DNA of 64,000 bases, from assembly GCA_021298355.1 (NCBI GenBank), contig JAJTEH010000010.1, positions 1-64,000 of the forward strand. Direction: 5' to 3'. Below are positions 17,899 to 26,071 of this stretch, in pieces (position 1 is the first letter of the stretch; each line of letters opens with the position of its first letter). The position numbers were made by a program, and so were the translations under genes. The notes below the pieces were generated by a model, which ran no database searches, was not told where the DNA came from, and saw only the letters and a program-made list of their open reading frames with translations. This stretch comes from Flammeovirgaceae bacterium. GTDB taxonomy: Bacteria; Bacteroidota; Bacteroidia; Cytophagales; Cyclobacteriaceae.

Positions 17899-18888
17899 TT
17901 AGAAGATAATACCGAAGCTAAATGCGTTAAGTGATGGTCCTCTGTTGTTGGCAAATAATTCGTTGAAATCGTAGTTGAAGAAAAGATCTGTGCCTCTGTA
18001 ACCTACTTGTAAACGAGCTCCATAGCGCAGGTTATTAAGGTAGAAATTGCTTCTGTTTCTGTCGCGTTCTTTGTCGCCATTTTCTTTATAAACATTTTTT
18101 GCATAACTGTCTATTCTATATCCTACGTAGGGGCCAACACCAATTCTAAAGGCCTGATCGGTATCCCAGAAACGAACTTTCTTATTGTTGCTTCCAAAGT
18201 CTAATACAGGTACTAACGATGCGTTTAAATAGGTTACGGTAAGCTTGCTTTTAACCGGATTTAAATCGGTAGATAACTCAGCAAATTCCACAGAAGCATT
18301 TCCTTTTGTTAATGTGGTGCCATCGTTTTGAAATTTAAAGTTGTACCAGCTTACACCAAAACCCCACTCAAGGAAAAGTTTACCTGCAATTCTTGTTTTT
18401 TGAATAGAGTTTAAACCAATATACCAACTACCCCAAGGTCTTACAGCATATGGTTGATTGTCTTTATCGGGAAAAGAACCATTGTTTAAAAAATTATTAG
18501 TGCCAAAATCTATATTAAAGGATTGCCAGGTATTTCTACCCACAAATCTTCTTTTGCTTTCTCGGCCACTAAATTCCCACTTGCTAACATCATTGTCATT
18601 ATTGTCGAATGCTGGCCATTCCGGTTCACTTTCTGTTTTTGATTGCAATGGTTCGGTTATTGGTTTAATGGTAGTGTCTTTTGCTTCCAGCTTGCGGATA
18701 ATGTCTGCAAATAACGCAGCATAATCGTATGTTTTTAGGGTGGGTATATCGGCTTTATCGCCAATGGTTAAAACTAATTTGCTTTTTTTGGCAAGTTCTA
18801 CCACAACGGTATCAACTTTTTTAGTTTGGCCGACAACAACTCCGGAATACAACACTATGAGTAAAATAATAAGGAATAGCTTTTTCAT
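17899..18888 (-). CDS. Outer-membrane beta-barrel protein of an ECF-sigma module
   Basis: From the ATG at 18888 the protein has 329 residues with a signal peptide (MKKLFLIILLIVLYSGVVVGQ). The first ~100 residues are charged and low in complexity; the rest is built of strands with aromatic belts (WGSWYIGLNSI, FRIGVGPYVGYRI, YGARLQVGYRGTDLFFNYDFN) and ends in FSFGIIF, a normal barrel end. A start at 18909 would overlap the gene before it and precede the signal peptide, so it is rejected. It is four bases behind the anti-sigma-like gene, which suggests the sigma factor controls or responds to this envelope protein. Exact function unknown. Confidence 0.75.
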   Translation of the reverse strand: MKKLFLIILLIVLYSGVVVGQTKKVDTVVVELAKKSKLVLTIGDKADIPTLKTYDYAALFADIIRKLEAKDTTIKPITEPLQSKTESEPEWPAFDNNDNDVSKWEFSGRESKRRFVGRNTWQSFNIDFGTNNFLNNGSFPDKDNQPYAVRPWGSWYIGLNSIQKTRIAGKLFLEWGFGVSWYNFKFQNDGTTLTKGNASVEFAELSTDLNPVKSKLTVTYLNASLVPVLDFGSNNKKVRFWDTDQAFRIGVGPYVGYRIDSYAKNVYKENGDKERDRNRSNFYLNNLRYGARLQVGYRGTDLFFNYDFNELFANNRGPSLNAFSFGIIF

Positions 18889-18892
18889 TTTT

Positions 18893-19645
18893 TTACTTGT
18901 TACGTTCACTTTTTTCGTTTCGAAAATTCAGCGCCAGAATTTCATTTTTCTTGCTACGCAATTGAGCTATTGGAGATTGATTTGTGGTAAGTTCTCCTGC
19001 TTTTTGCAATAGCTTTTGAATAGAAGATGCGTCTTTTGACTCTGAGGTTGCATCTTTGTTTTCTTTTTTCAACAAATATTTTTCATGTAAGTCATTAGTT
19101 GTATACACCAGCGTTATTGTGTTAGAAGTTGTTTGTTTAGTTTCCTCGGTAGAGGTTGTTAGTATTTTCGTCTCTGGTTGGTTGTTGGGTAACACAATAT
19201 TTTCTTCACTAACTATGTAGTTTTCTTTGGCAATGTTAATGATGTGGGCAGGCAGATTATTTCTTTTATCTGTTTTATCTTTTTTAACGTTTTTGTTTTT
19301 ATCAGGCTTAGTTCGGTTAGGTTCAGTATTTTTTTTCAAAGGTGTTTCCTTCTCCATGTTAGCTCTTATGCTATCCAACGTAACATTGCTTTTAGAATCA
19401 GTTTGTTCTTTGTTCGATGGATTTTCTATTGTGCTTTGCTGGGCAATTGTTTGTTTAGTTTCTTCTTTCAAAGAAAAATAATAATAGGTTCCAGCCAATA
19501 ACAGGGGTGTAAGCATGGCTGCAATTGCCCACCAGTTAATTCGGTTTACAGGCAAATTTTTCTCTATTTTCTCCCAGGCATTTGCCGGGGCTTGAGCACT
19601 GTGGTTGTACAGTTTATCTCGAAAAAGTTTATCCGGCTGTTTCAT
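18893..19645 (-). CDS. Putative membrane anti-sigma factor
   Basis: A 250-residue single-pass protein. The N-terminal ~35 residues (KLFRDKLYNHSAQAPANAWEKIEKNL) are cytoplasmic and resemble Bacteroidota anti-sigma N-termini, a membrane helix covers about 39-57 (WAIAAMLTPLLLAGTYYYF), and the rest is a polar, K/E/N/T-rich periplasmic region. Its start overlaps the sigma gene by 17 bases, so the two are translated together. No zinc anti-sigma motif is present; the role is inferred from order and topology. Confidence 0.7.
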   Translation of the reverse strand: MKQPDKLFRDKLYNHSAQAPANAWEKIEKNLPVNRINWWAIAAMLTPLLLAGTYYYFSLKEETKQTIAQQSTIENPSNKEQTDSKSNVTLDSIRANMEKETPLKKNTEPNRTKPDKNKNVKKDKTDKRNNLPAHIINIAKENYIVSEENIVLPNNQPETKILTTSTEETKQTTSNTITLVYTTNDLHEKYLLKKENKDATSESKDASSIQKLLQKAGELTTNQSPIAQLRSKKNEILALNFRNEKSERNK

Positions 19646-20222
19646 CGTGTTTATAATTATTTTGGTAGGTTTTCCAGTCGTAGTTGATCAGCATTTTTTG
19701 AAGATAAGTTCGGGCACGGCTTAGCTGCGATTTAGATGTGTTTTCACTGATGTTTAATTGATCGGCAATCTCTTTGTGAGTATAACCATCGATGGCATAT
19801 AAATTAAAAACAAGTTGATAGCCTGCCGGCAATTGCTGTATAAGTTTTACTAAATCTTCTGCTTGTAATTCGGCATCTAATTGTTGATAATTCGGTTCAT
19901 GATCAGCCAATTCTAAATCTGTTTCCAGATACATGGTTTTGTTTCTTCTTATCCAGGTAAGGGCCTCGTTAACAACAACGCGCCTAATCCATCCTTCAAA
20001 ACTTCCTTCATTTCTGAATTGGTCTATCCGTTCGAATACCTTCGTGAATGCTGTAACGAGTACATCTTCCGCTTCCATTTTGTTTTTTACATACCTACAG
20101 CACAAAGCGTACATTTTACCCGAATAGATTTCATAAACCTGCTTTTGTGCGGTTGCTTTATTTTGTTTGCAGCCGAGTATTAACTCTTCTTCGTTACCGT
20201 AATGCACAAATAGGGGGCTCAT
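19629..20222 (-). CDS. ECF-type sigma-70 factor
   Basis: A 197-residue RNA polymerase sigma factor of the ECF group. Region 2 is at about 25-95 (YEIYSGKMYALCCRYVKNKMEAEDVL, then FTKVFERIDQFRNEGSFEGWIRRVVVNEAL) and region 4 at about 125-180 with the helix-turn-helix GYTHKEIADQLNISENTSKSQLSRAR. It heads a three-gene unit with the anti-sigma-like and outer-membrane proteins. Its target promoters cannot be told from this sequence. Confidence 0.93.
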   Translation of the reverse strand: MSPLFVHYGNEEELILGCKQNKATAQKQVYEIYSGKMYALCCRYVKNKMEAEDVLVTAFTKVFERIDQFRNEGSFEGWIRRVVVNEALTWIRRNKTMYLETDLELADHEPNYQQLDAELQAEDLVKLIQQLPAGYQLVFNLYAIDGYTHKEIADQLNISENTSKSQLSRARTYLQKMLINYDWKTYQNNYKHDETAG

Positions 20223-20281
20223 GGTGGGGTTTACACCAATTCAGATGCAAGATAAAAGCCTAAGGTTGCATGGCTTAGAAA

Positions 20282-20722
20282 TTAAAAATAAGCAGAGTGG
20301 TTTATTTCAACATTAAATTCTATTACTTGGTGTTTAACTACAATAAAGGGATTAATGATCATTTGTTCATTAAACTGATTTCCCCAGAGTTTTTCTCCTT
20401 CTTGAATTAACAAACTGTAGTGGCCGGGCGGAAGGGTAGTTTTAAAATAGCCTCTTTTATTGGATTGTATTTTTTTAATTGGTTTTTGTTTTGGTTTACT
20501 TATAAAGCCGTTCGTGGCTTGGTTAAGGTCAACTTCTAAAGCGAGATAAATCCAGATTGTTCGCTTAACTCCTTTGGGCTTGGCCATTTTTTCCGGGCCC
20601 GGCATTTGGTTGCCTGTTAATAAGGTTATTCTTCCTTTAACACCTTGTTTTTGTGCTCGTGCATGTATGCTTATTAGCATAATAAAAACAAAGCATGATG
20701 TAAAGTAGATTACGTTTTTCAT
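20282..20722 (-). CDS. Secreted protein of unknown function
   Basis: The likely start is the ATG at 20722 (146 residues), which opens a signal peptide (MKNVIYFTSCFVFIMLISIHARAQ). The frame runs on upstream to 20872, but that part crosses a strong terminator and lies in the esterase gene, so it is not coding. The mature part has an immunoglobulin-like strand pattern: VKGRITLLTGNQMPG at the start, then KRGYFKTTLPPGHYSLLI, close to carboxypeptidase-regulatory-like domains of Bacteroidota. It is about 60 bases ahead of the sigma gene on the same strand, so some co-expression is possible. Confidence 0.7.
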   Translation of the reverse strand: MKNVIYFTSCFVFIMLISIHARAQKQGVKGRITLLTGNQMPGPEKMAKPKGVKRTIWIYLALEVDLNQATNGFISKPKQKPIKKIQSNKRGYFKTTLPPGHYSLLIQEGEKLWGNQFNEQMIINPFIVVKHQVIEFNVEINHSAYF

Positions 20723-20732
20723 GTGCCTAAAT

Positions 20733-20767
20733 AAAAAAAAGACTGCCAAAGGGCAGTCTTTTTTTTT
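20733..20767 (-). terminator. Terminator of the esterase gene
   Basis: AAGACTGCC pairs with GGCAGTCTT around a four-base loop, with long A and T runs on both sides. On the minus strand it follows the esterase stop by about 14 bases. Confidence 0.9.
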
Positions 20768-20780
20768 ATGAATAAAAAGA

Positions 20781-22463
20781 TTATTGTGCAGGTGAAGTTG
20801 CCACAGGTGGGCTAACTGGCAAAGGCGTACTGTTGTACTCAGCAATACTTGGTAGTGGTACGGTGGCACCAAAAGCAGAATTAATTGCTTTTATGAAAAC
20901 CTGTGCTATGTAGGCAGATCCTCTGTTATTGGGATGAACCCCATCAACAGAAAATAAACCAAATGGAGGAGCAAAGGTTGCATTTACCGGAATACCATCC
21001 ACAATTCGTACAGTTCCATTTACAATTTTTGTAAACTCAGCATTAACATCAGCCAAGGCTATTCTAGAACTGTTTGCGGTAACAACAGATTTAATGTGGT
21101 TATTAAAATCTGTAGTACGATTTTTGATTTCTTGAATTTCGCTTGGTAGAAGAACAAATTGATCGGCAAGTGGTACAGATACACCATTGATTAATGCCGG
21201 ATTATTACTTACGCAGGTTCCTAAAATAGAACCAGCGGATAAAGTTATAAGATCATTAGCATTAGCTTGTCGTGTTCTGCCATAGGCAGCTAGCGCAGGG
21301 TTAATTCCTGATAACGCAGTTGTTAAATCTTCTAAAGTTTCATCATTTATAACTATGCCATTCCTGCCAGCTGCAAAAGTAACTTTTCTTTTATCTGCTT
21401 CCTCTTGCGTAATTACACCTGCCCCAGCCAATCCATTTAAAGCAGCATTAAAGCCACCATAACCTGTCATTCCATTTAGTTGGTTAATTTGCTCTTGAAC
21501 ATCATCAGTACCATTTGTATTGAAATCACATCCTCTAAGCGTAAAATCGATTTGATTCCATGTTACTGTAGAAAAGAAAGGTATAGCTGTAACATCAGGA
21601 ATTGTAGCTACAACCATTTTAACGTTTGCATTAGAATTTAAAATTGTATTTATCGCAGTAGAATATTGACTTTGAAAAGTTGCAACAGAAGTTAAAGGTA
21701 TTGCACCACTCGCACCGCTTGTGGCATATCCTAAAACATCATTATTGCCAAGCCAGAAAGAAACAAAGGTTGGATTGGTAGCTAACGCATCACCGAGAAT
21801 AGTTGACGTTCCTGGGTTAGATGCAAATCGCGCATACAAAGGGTTGAAAAATGGATTTCCTGTGGAAGGGCCACCTGTTGCTGGATTATTAACTTGCCCT
21901 AATAATATACCTGGAACACCAAAGTTATTTAACTTGGTTCTGTCTCCTTCAAAAGTGGCGGGTAGATCTGCAGAATTGTAAGGAGCAGGTACCGCTGGAG
22001 TATTTTGAGGAGTTGGACAAGTTCTTGAAGTAGCAGGAGTGTTTGCAGCTGCAGGTCCTGGAGAACGGCTTACTAAACAACCGGCACCGTCTGGATCAGT
22101 TGCACCATCTGGATCAAATAAAACTAACCTACCTAAAATTAAGCCTGCTCCAGGGTTTGATACGGAAGAATTATAACCGTTTACTGAATTAATATTAGGT
22201 TGATTAAATTCATCATTTTCGCTTACAAAGGCGAATTGTTTGGCCATTATGGAAGGAAATGAATTTGCCTGACCTTCATTAAAAAGTGCCCCAGCTTGAA
22301 ACCCAGCGGTTAACGAGTTTCCTACAGAAACAAATTTCGTAAAGTTGGCTGAGCCAGGTTCACCAGTTATCGGCTCTTTAGGTTTTAAATCATTTATTTC
22401 TTGCTCACAACCAGTTGCAATAACCAAAGCAATGGTTGCTAAAATGCTAATCGATTTTTTCAT
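20781..22463 (-). CDS. SGNH/GDSL-type esterase lipoprotein
   Basis: A 560-residue protein with a signal peptide and lipobox ATGC (C19), so probably anchored in the outer membrane. The SGNH blocks are visible: GNSLTAGF with the nucleophile S51 (N replacing D of GDSL), the FWLGNND block III and a late SVDGVHPNNRG with the catalytic D and H. The middle carries a long S/N/A/P/G-rich insert. The tail is proline-rich. It starts 15 bases after the TonB-dependent receptor, so the pair is probably one transcription unit for binding and cleaving an ester, perhaps a lipid or acylated sugar. The substrate is unknown. Confidence 0.85.
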   Translation of the reverse strand: MKKSISILATIALVIATGCEQEINDLKPKEPITGEPGSANFTKFVSVGNSLTAGFQAGALFNEGQANSFPSIMAKQFAFVSENDEFNQPNINSVNGYNSSVSNPGAGLILGRLVLFDPDGATDPDGAGCLVSRSPGPAAANTPATSRTCPTPQNTPAVPAPYNSADLPATFEGDRTKLNNFGVPGILLGQVNNPATGGPSTGNPFFNPLYARFASNPGTSTILGDALATNPTFVSFWLGNNDVLGYATSGASGAIPLTSVATFQSQYSTAINTILNSNANVKMVVATIPDVTAIPFFSTVTWNQIDFTLRGCDFNTNGTDDVQEQINQLNGMTGYGGFNAALNGLAGAGVITQEEADKRKVTFAAGRNGIVINDETLEDLTTALSGINPALAAYGRTRQANANDLITLSAGSILGTCVSNNPALINGVSVPLADQFVLLPSEIQEIKNRTTDFNNHIKSVVTANSSRIALADVNAEFTKIVNGTVRIVDGIPVNATFAPPFGLFSVDGVHPNNRGSAYIAQVFIKAINSAFGATVPLPSIAEYNSTPLPVSPPVATSPAQ

Positions 22464-22477
22464 ACTTTTTCCGATAG

Positions 22478-25255
22478 TTATTTAAAAAATTCATCGAATG
22501 TGATGGAGATATAATACATCTGGCCAACAAACGGACCACCTAAATTGGTGCGATAGTCACCACCGAATAAATTAGTTCCTCCGGCTTTAACTACTGATTT
22601 TATAGAAGGAACACGGTAGCTGAAAGAGGCATCGAACACGCCAAATTCAGGTACATCCCAGGTACCAAATGAGCTAAACCAATTGAAACCTTCTTGCCAA
22701 CGATAATTAAGGTTGAAGCCAAGGTTCTTGGTTAATTTTCTGTTGCCAACGCCAATGTTAAACTTGTTATTGGGTGTGTTAAAACCGGCATTGAATACGC
22801 GTCCTTCAATTTGTTCTTCTTCGAAATCTGCGTAGTTGTAATTTGCATTAATTGTATATCCTTTTGGCAAGTTATATGTTACGCCTAGCCCTACACCGTA
22901 GGAAGTAATTTCGTTAGGGGCGTTAGAATATAAACTAAAAATTGTACCAGTATTTAAATTAGTTCCTTGGTGGGTAGCAGGAGCCTTGCTTGCAACAAAA
23001 TCAGTACCGATAAAATCATTATAAATATTATAATAACCGTTTAGATCTACCAAAATTTTGTTTTCAAACAATCCTTTGTAGCCAACTTCGAAAGCCTTTA
23101 ACTGTTCAGGTTGCACGTAAGGTACATTTGTAGTTACTAAGAGCTGTTGATTTCCGCCAGTTATTGTACCATCGGCATTTACAGTTCCACCAGAATTTCT
23201 CCACGCTAAATAAGAATCTCTTGTCCAGGATCCTCCGTTATGTACACCGTAACGTGCTGCGTTTGCTTCTGTACTCCCTAACAAAGTAGCATCAGATGCA
23301 GGAAAATAAATAAACTGTGCTTGTGTTTGTGGGTTTCTGAAACCTGTTTGGAATGAAGCACGGAAATTATGGTTGTCGTTTACAGTATAAACTGCCGAAA
23401 CGCGTGGAGTAAATTGTCCATCAAAATTTTCGTTTTTATCGTAGCGGGCCGATGCGGTTAATTTTAAACTTCCAAATGTTTTGGCTGCTTGTATATACCC
23501 TCCAAATTCGTTGATTTTAATTCTTTGGAAGTTTACTTCTGCCCTTGATGGAGCATCAGGATCTTCGTTTAAAATAGTGCCATCAGTAAATAAGTCGTAC
23601 TGGCGAACATTTCCACCTACCATCAACTCCATGAAGTTGATTTGATTTTTGAAGTTGTAGTTAAATTCACCGTGCCAAATTCTAGAATCATCTCTAAAAG
23701 TCGCCCCCGGAGGATTGCCTTGGAATAAAGCAGTACGAACAGAATCTGTTAATTGACGAAACGCTAGTGTTCCAGGTTGCGGTCTTGCAAACCGAGGTTG
23801 CCCACCTGGTCTGTTATGGAAACCTACATCCGCCCATTGTCTAGCTTGAGCATCATTTCCTGGATCAACACCTGGCACTGTTCCTAAATAGGCCGCAATA
23901 TAATTCGGAGCCCACTGCGCTGCGGTAGGGCTCAAGGCTTCGTTCATAAATGAGCCCAGAGCTAAAAGATTATAAGAATCTCCTGCGTCTGTTTGTGTAA
24001 CATAACCCCTTACGAAGAAGTTATCAGCACGTAATTCTAACTTTTGAAACACTTGAGTAAATCCTCTGAGCGCATACTTGGCATCACCTTGGTAAATAGC
24101 ATCACCAGATCCGTAACGGTAGTTGTATAAGGCCTCAATTTTATCGTTGATTCTGTAGTGTAATGCAACATCGCCTTTAATACTTCTAGCAGAATAATCA
24201 TCTATAATATCTTCCTCTCTAAAACCTGTTCTTCTAATATCCAAAGCAAAACCGGGGGGGCTAATTCTTGCTTCATCACCATAAGTGTTAACGCCATCGA
24301 AGTTTGCTTCAGTTGTTGAAAGATCAAACTCTGAATTAGCTCTTAAACGGTCTTGCTTGTAATCGTTGGCGGCCCAGTCTTCAGCGTCCATAAACGAGAA
24401 GTTTACCTTAAATGCAAATTTATTATTGAATGCTTTTGCGTAACGAACTCCGAAGTTATTGTAAGGGAATGCCTGTCCTTGTGCATCAGAAGTTGTTATA
24501 CCGGTTTTTAATTGAGCGCTTAATCCTTGGTAATCGAATGGACTTTTTGAGGTCATGATCAAAATACCGTTGAACGCGTTTGGCCCGTAAAGGGCAGACG
24601 CTGCACCTGGAATTAGTTCTAAACCCTCGGCATCTAACTCGCCAATACCTACAATGTTACCGGTAGGGAAGTTAAGAATTGGGGCAGAACCATCTATTCC
24701 GTCTATCCACTGTACGAATCGTTCGTTAGCGATGGTAGCAAAACCTCTTGTATTTACAGCAGGGAAATTTAAGCTACTGCTTGTAACCTGAACGCCTTTT
24801 ACATTAGCCAAAGCATCAAAATATTCCGGTGCACTAGTTTGCTGTATGGCAATTAAGTCTACCTTTTCAACTGTTACAGGAGATTTTAAAATGCTTTCTT
24901 CCACACGAGAAGCAGAAATTACAATTTCTTGGCCTAAGAGTGTTTGTTCTTCCATCACAATTTCAAGACCTGTTGTATTAGCGTTGCTAATCGTTAGTTC
25001 CTGAGATTTAAAACCTATGAAAGAAAAAGAAAGGGTTAGTGGTGGGTTATCGTTCACTTTTATAGTAAACTCTCCATTTGCATTTGAGATTGTTCCCAAT
25101 ACGCGTCCTTTTACCACGATATTTACACCTGCCAGCTTTTCACCGGTTGTGCCATCTTTTACTGTACCCGAAATGGTAGTTTGGGCCCAGCTTGCCGTTG
25201 CTGCCAATAGTATAAGGGCTATGGGCAATAGCAAACGTTTGTAGAATTTTGTCAT
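22478..25255 (-). CDS. TonB-dependent outer-membrane receptor
   Basis: From the ATG at 25255 the protein has 925 residues: a signal peptide (MTKFYKRLLLPIALILLAATASWAQ), a carboxypeptidase-regulatory-like domain at about 27-110 (ISGTVKDGTTGEKLAGVNIV), a plug domain at about 120-230 (VTVEKVDLIAIQQTSAPEYF, LYGPNAFNGILIMTSKSPF) and a beta-barrel ending in a terminal aromatic-rich strand. No SusD partner is adjacent; the SGNH esterase is. The frame extends 34 codons further upstream, but those cover terminator-like hairpins and are not conserved. The transported ligand cannot be told from sequence. Confidence 0.93.
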   Translation of the reverse strand: MTKFYKRLLLPIALILLAATASWAQTTISGTVKDGTTGEKLAGVNIVVKGRVLGTISNANGEFTIKVNDNPPLTLSFSFIGFKSQELTISNANTTGLEIVMEEQTLLGQEIVISASRVEESILKSPVTVEKVDLIAIQQTSAPEYFDALANVKGVQVTSSSLNFPAVNTRGFATIANERFVQWIDGIDGSAPILNFPTGNIVGIGELDAEGLELIPGAASALYGPNAFNGILIMTSKSPFDYQGLSAQLKTGITTSDAQGQAFPYNNFGVRYAKAFNNKFAFKVNFSFMDAEDWAANDYKQDRLRANSEFDLSTTEANFDGVNTYGDEARISPPGFALDIRRTGFREEDIIDDYSARSIKGDVALHYRINDKIEALYNYRYGSGDAIYQGDAKYALRGFTQVFQKLELRADNFFVRGYVTQTDAGDSYNLLALGSFMNEALSPTAAQWAPNYIAAYLGTVPGVDPGNDAQARQWADVGFHNRPGGQPRFARPQPGTLAFRQLTDSVRTALFQGNPPGATFRDDSRIWHGEFNYNFKNQINFMELMVGGNVRQYDLFTDGTILNEDPDAPSRAEVNFQRIKINEFGGYIQAAKTFGSLKLTASARYDKNENFDGQFTPRVSAVYTVNDNHNFRASFQTGFRNPQTQAQFIYFPASDATLLGSTEANAARYGVHNGGSWTRDSYLAWRNSGGTVNADGTITGGNQQLLVTTNVPYVQPEQLKAFEVGYKGLFENKILVDLNGYYNIYNDFIGTDFVASKAPATHQGTNLNTGTIFSLYSNAPNEITSYGVGLGVTYNLPKGYTINANYNYADFEEEQIEGRVFNAGFNTPNNKFNIGVGNRKLTKNLGFNLNYRWQEGFNWFSSFGTWDVPEFGVFDASFSYRVPSIKSVVKAGGTNLFGGDYRTNLGGPFVGQMYYISITFDEFFK

Positions 25256-25289
25256 ACAGTTTTGTTTGGTTATAACATGTTGTAACAAC

Positions 25290-25351
25290 AAAAAACCCAA
25301 TAGGTTTAATAAAATTGGGCTTTTGCCATGCGGCAAAGTACAAAATTTTGT
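25290..25351 (-). promoter_or_regulatory. Hairpin cluster between gldC and the TonB receptor
   Basis: Reading the minus strand from gldC: a palindrome ACAAAATTTTGT (25340-25351), a TTTGCC-ATGC-GGCAAA stem (25322-25337), then CCCAAT / ATTGGG with a 12-base loop (25296-25319) followed by six T. The last looks like a terminator of gldC or an attenuator ahead of the receptor. TACTTTGC nearby is one base short of a -7 box. Confidence 0.45.
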
Positions 25352-25392
25352 GAACAAAAAAAGAAATCGGTTGCGGAAATTAAAGTAATGCT

Positions 25393-25734
25393 TTAAGCCC
25401 CTTTTTTAACTTCAGTTTGAAGGTGTTTTACTAGTTTTTCGCAAAGTGCGTTCATTTCAGAACTCATAAACTCATCTCCGGTAGAGGTTAGGGCACTTTG
25501 GGCTAAGCCGCCTATGCAGTCTATATAAAAACGTTTCATTTCTGTTACAGGCATGTCTTTGGCCCAAAGGTCTATTCGAAGTGTATTTTTTTGCTGATGA
25601 TCCCATAAGGCAACACTTATGGCTTTAGTTTCGGATGGTCCTTCCTCAGGTTTATCTGTAGCATCCCAGGTTATCTTGGTTGGTATGTTCTGGTTATCCA
25701 GATCTACAGAAAAATGTATTTCGGTTTTTCGCAT
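25393..25734 (-). CDS. gldC: Gliding motility protein GldC
   Basis: A 113-residue cytoplasmic protein characteristic of Bacteroidota, linked genetically to gliding in Flavobacterium johnsoniae, where it supports the GldB/T9SS machinery but is not part of the core. The match is by recall of the family: an N-terminal strand (RKTEIHFSVDLDNQNIPTKI), the TKAISVALWDHQQKNTLRID segment and the KDMPVTEMKRF motif. No other gld, spr or por gene is nearby. A perfect -7 box (TACCTTTG, 25755-25762) precedes it. Presence fits the T9SS substrate found later in the window. Confidence 0.88.
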   Translation of the reverse strand: MRKTEIHFSVDLDNQNIPTKITWDATDKPEEGPSETKAISVALWDHQQKNTLRIDLWAKDMPVTEMKRFYIDCIGGLAQSALTSTGDEFMSSEMNALCEKLVKHLQTEVKKGA

Positions 25735-25754
25735 GTCGTTATTAATTGAAACGG

Positions 25755-25762
25755 CAAAGGTA
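25755..25762 (-). promoter_or_regulatory. -7 promoter element of gldC
   Basis: The minus strand reads TACCTTTG, an exact TAnnTTTG match 20 bases before the ATG. A weak TTCG lies about 19 bases further upstream. Confidence 0.5.
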
Positions 25763-25822
25763 TAGGCAGAAAATGCTTAAAGCGAATTTGTAGATATTTA
25801 AATACATCTTTTTAATCAGCCG

Positions 25823-25854
25823 TTGTACATAAAATTGAATATTTAGTACTTTTG
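25823..25854 (+). promoter_or_regulatory. Promoter of the structured RNA
   Basis: TTG (25823-25825) and TACTTTTG (25847-25854) are spaced by 21 bases, a good Bacteroidota promoter. The expected start is 25860-25861, which is exactly where the closing stem of the RNA begins. Confidence 0.7.
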
Positions 25855-25860
25855 AAAACT

Positions 25861-26071
25861 ATCCACCTGGATTTGGGACACGTTTGCTGAACCTAACAAT
25901 TAATACAATACCGAGCCAAGCTACCAGACAAAATCAGGCCTCATGCTGACGTTAAACCGTTAGCACCTCGCCCAAAAAGCAGGTTAACAGAAGAAGGTTG
26001 CGGCTGAGGGCAGCTCAAAACTTGTCGTTTTGGGGTTCAGAAACACCTCACCAAATTCGGTGGATTTTTTT
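25861..26071 (+). ncRNA. Structured small RNA, possibly 6S-like
   Basis: About 210 bases without a reading frame but with strong structure. The first 14-16 bases (ATCCACCTGGATTTGG, 25861-25876) pair with 26051-26065 (CCAAATTCGGTGGAT), giving about 15 pairs with one bulged T. Inside this, CTGAACC (25887-25893) pairs with GGTTCAG (26034-26040). An apical hairpin TGCTGACG / CGTTAGCA (25944-25965) has a six-base loop. A run of seven T follows the closing stem (26065-26071), and a good promoter ends six bases before it. A long rod closed by its own ends fits 6S RNA, and a Bacteroidota form (6S-Flavo) is known; this identity is a guess. A leader controlling the sirtuin gene is the alternative. Confidence 0.6.

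Noticed and set aside
20723-20872. N-terminal extension of the secreted protein ending at 20282
   Set aside because: It crosses a strong terminator and the 3' end of the esterase gene; the signal peptide begins at 20722.
25256-25357. 34-codon extension of the TonB receptor
   Set aside because: It covers hairpins and precedes the real signal peptide that begins at 25255.
25735-26071. tmRNA, RNase P RNA or SRP RNA for the structured RNA
   Set aside because: The length of about 210 bases is wrong for tmRNA and RNase P, and the conserved GGAAGCAGC-type SRP tetraloop region and RNase P core motifs are absent.
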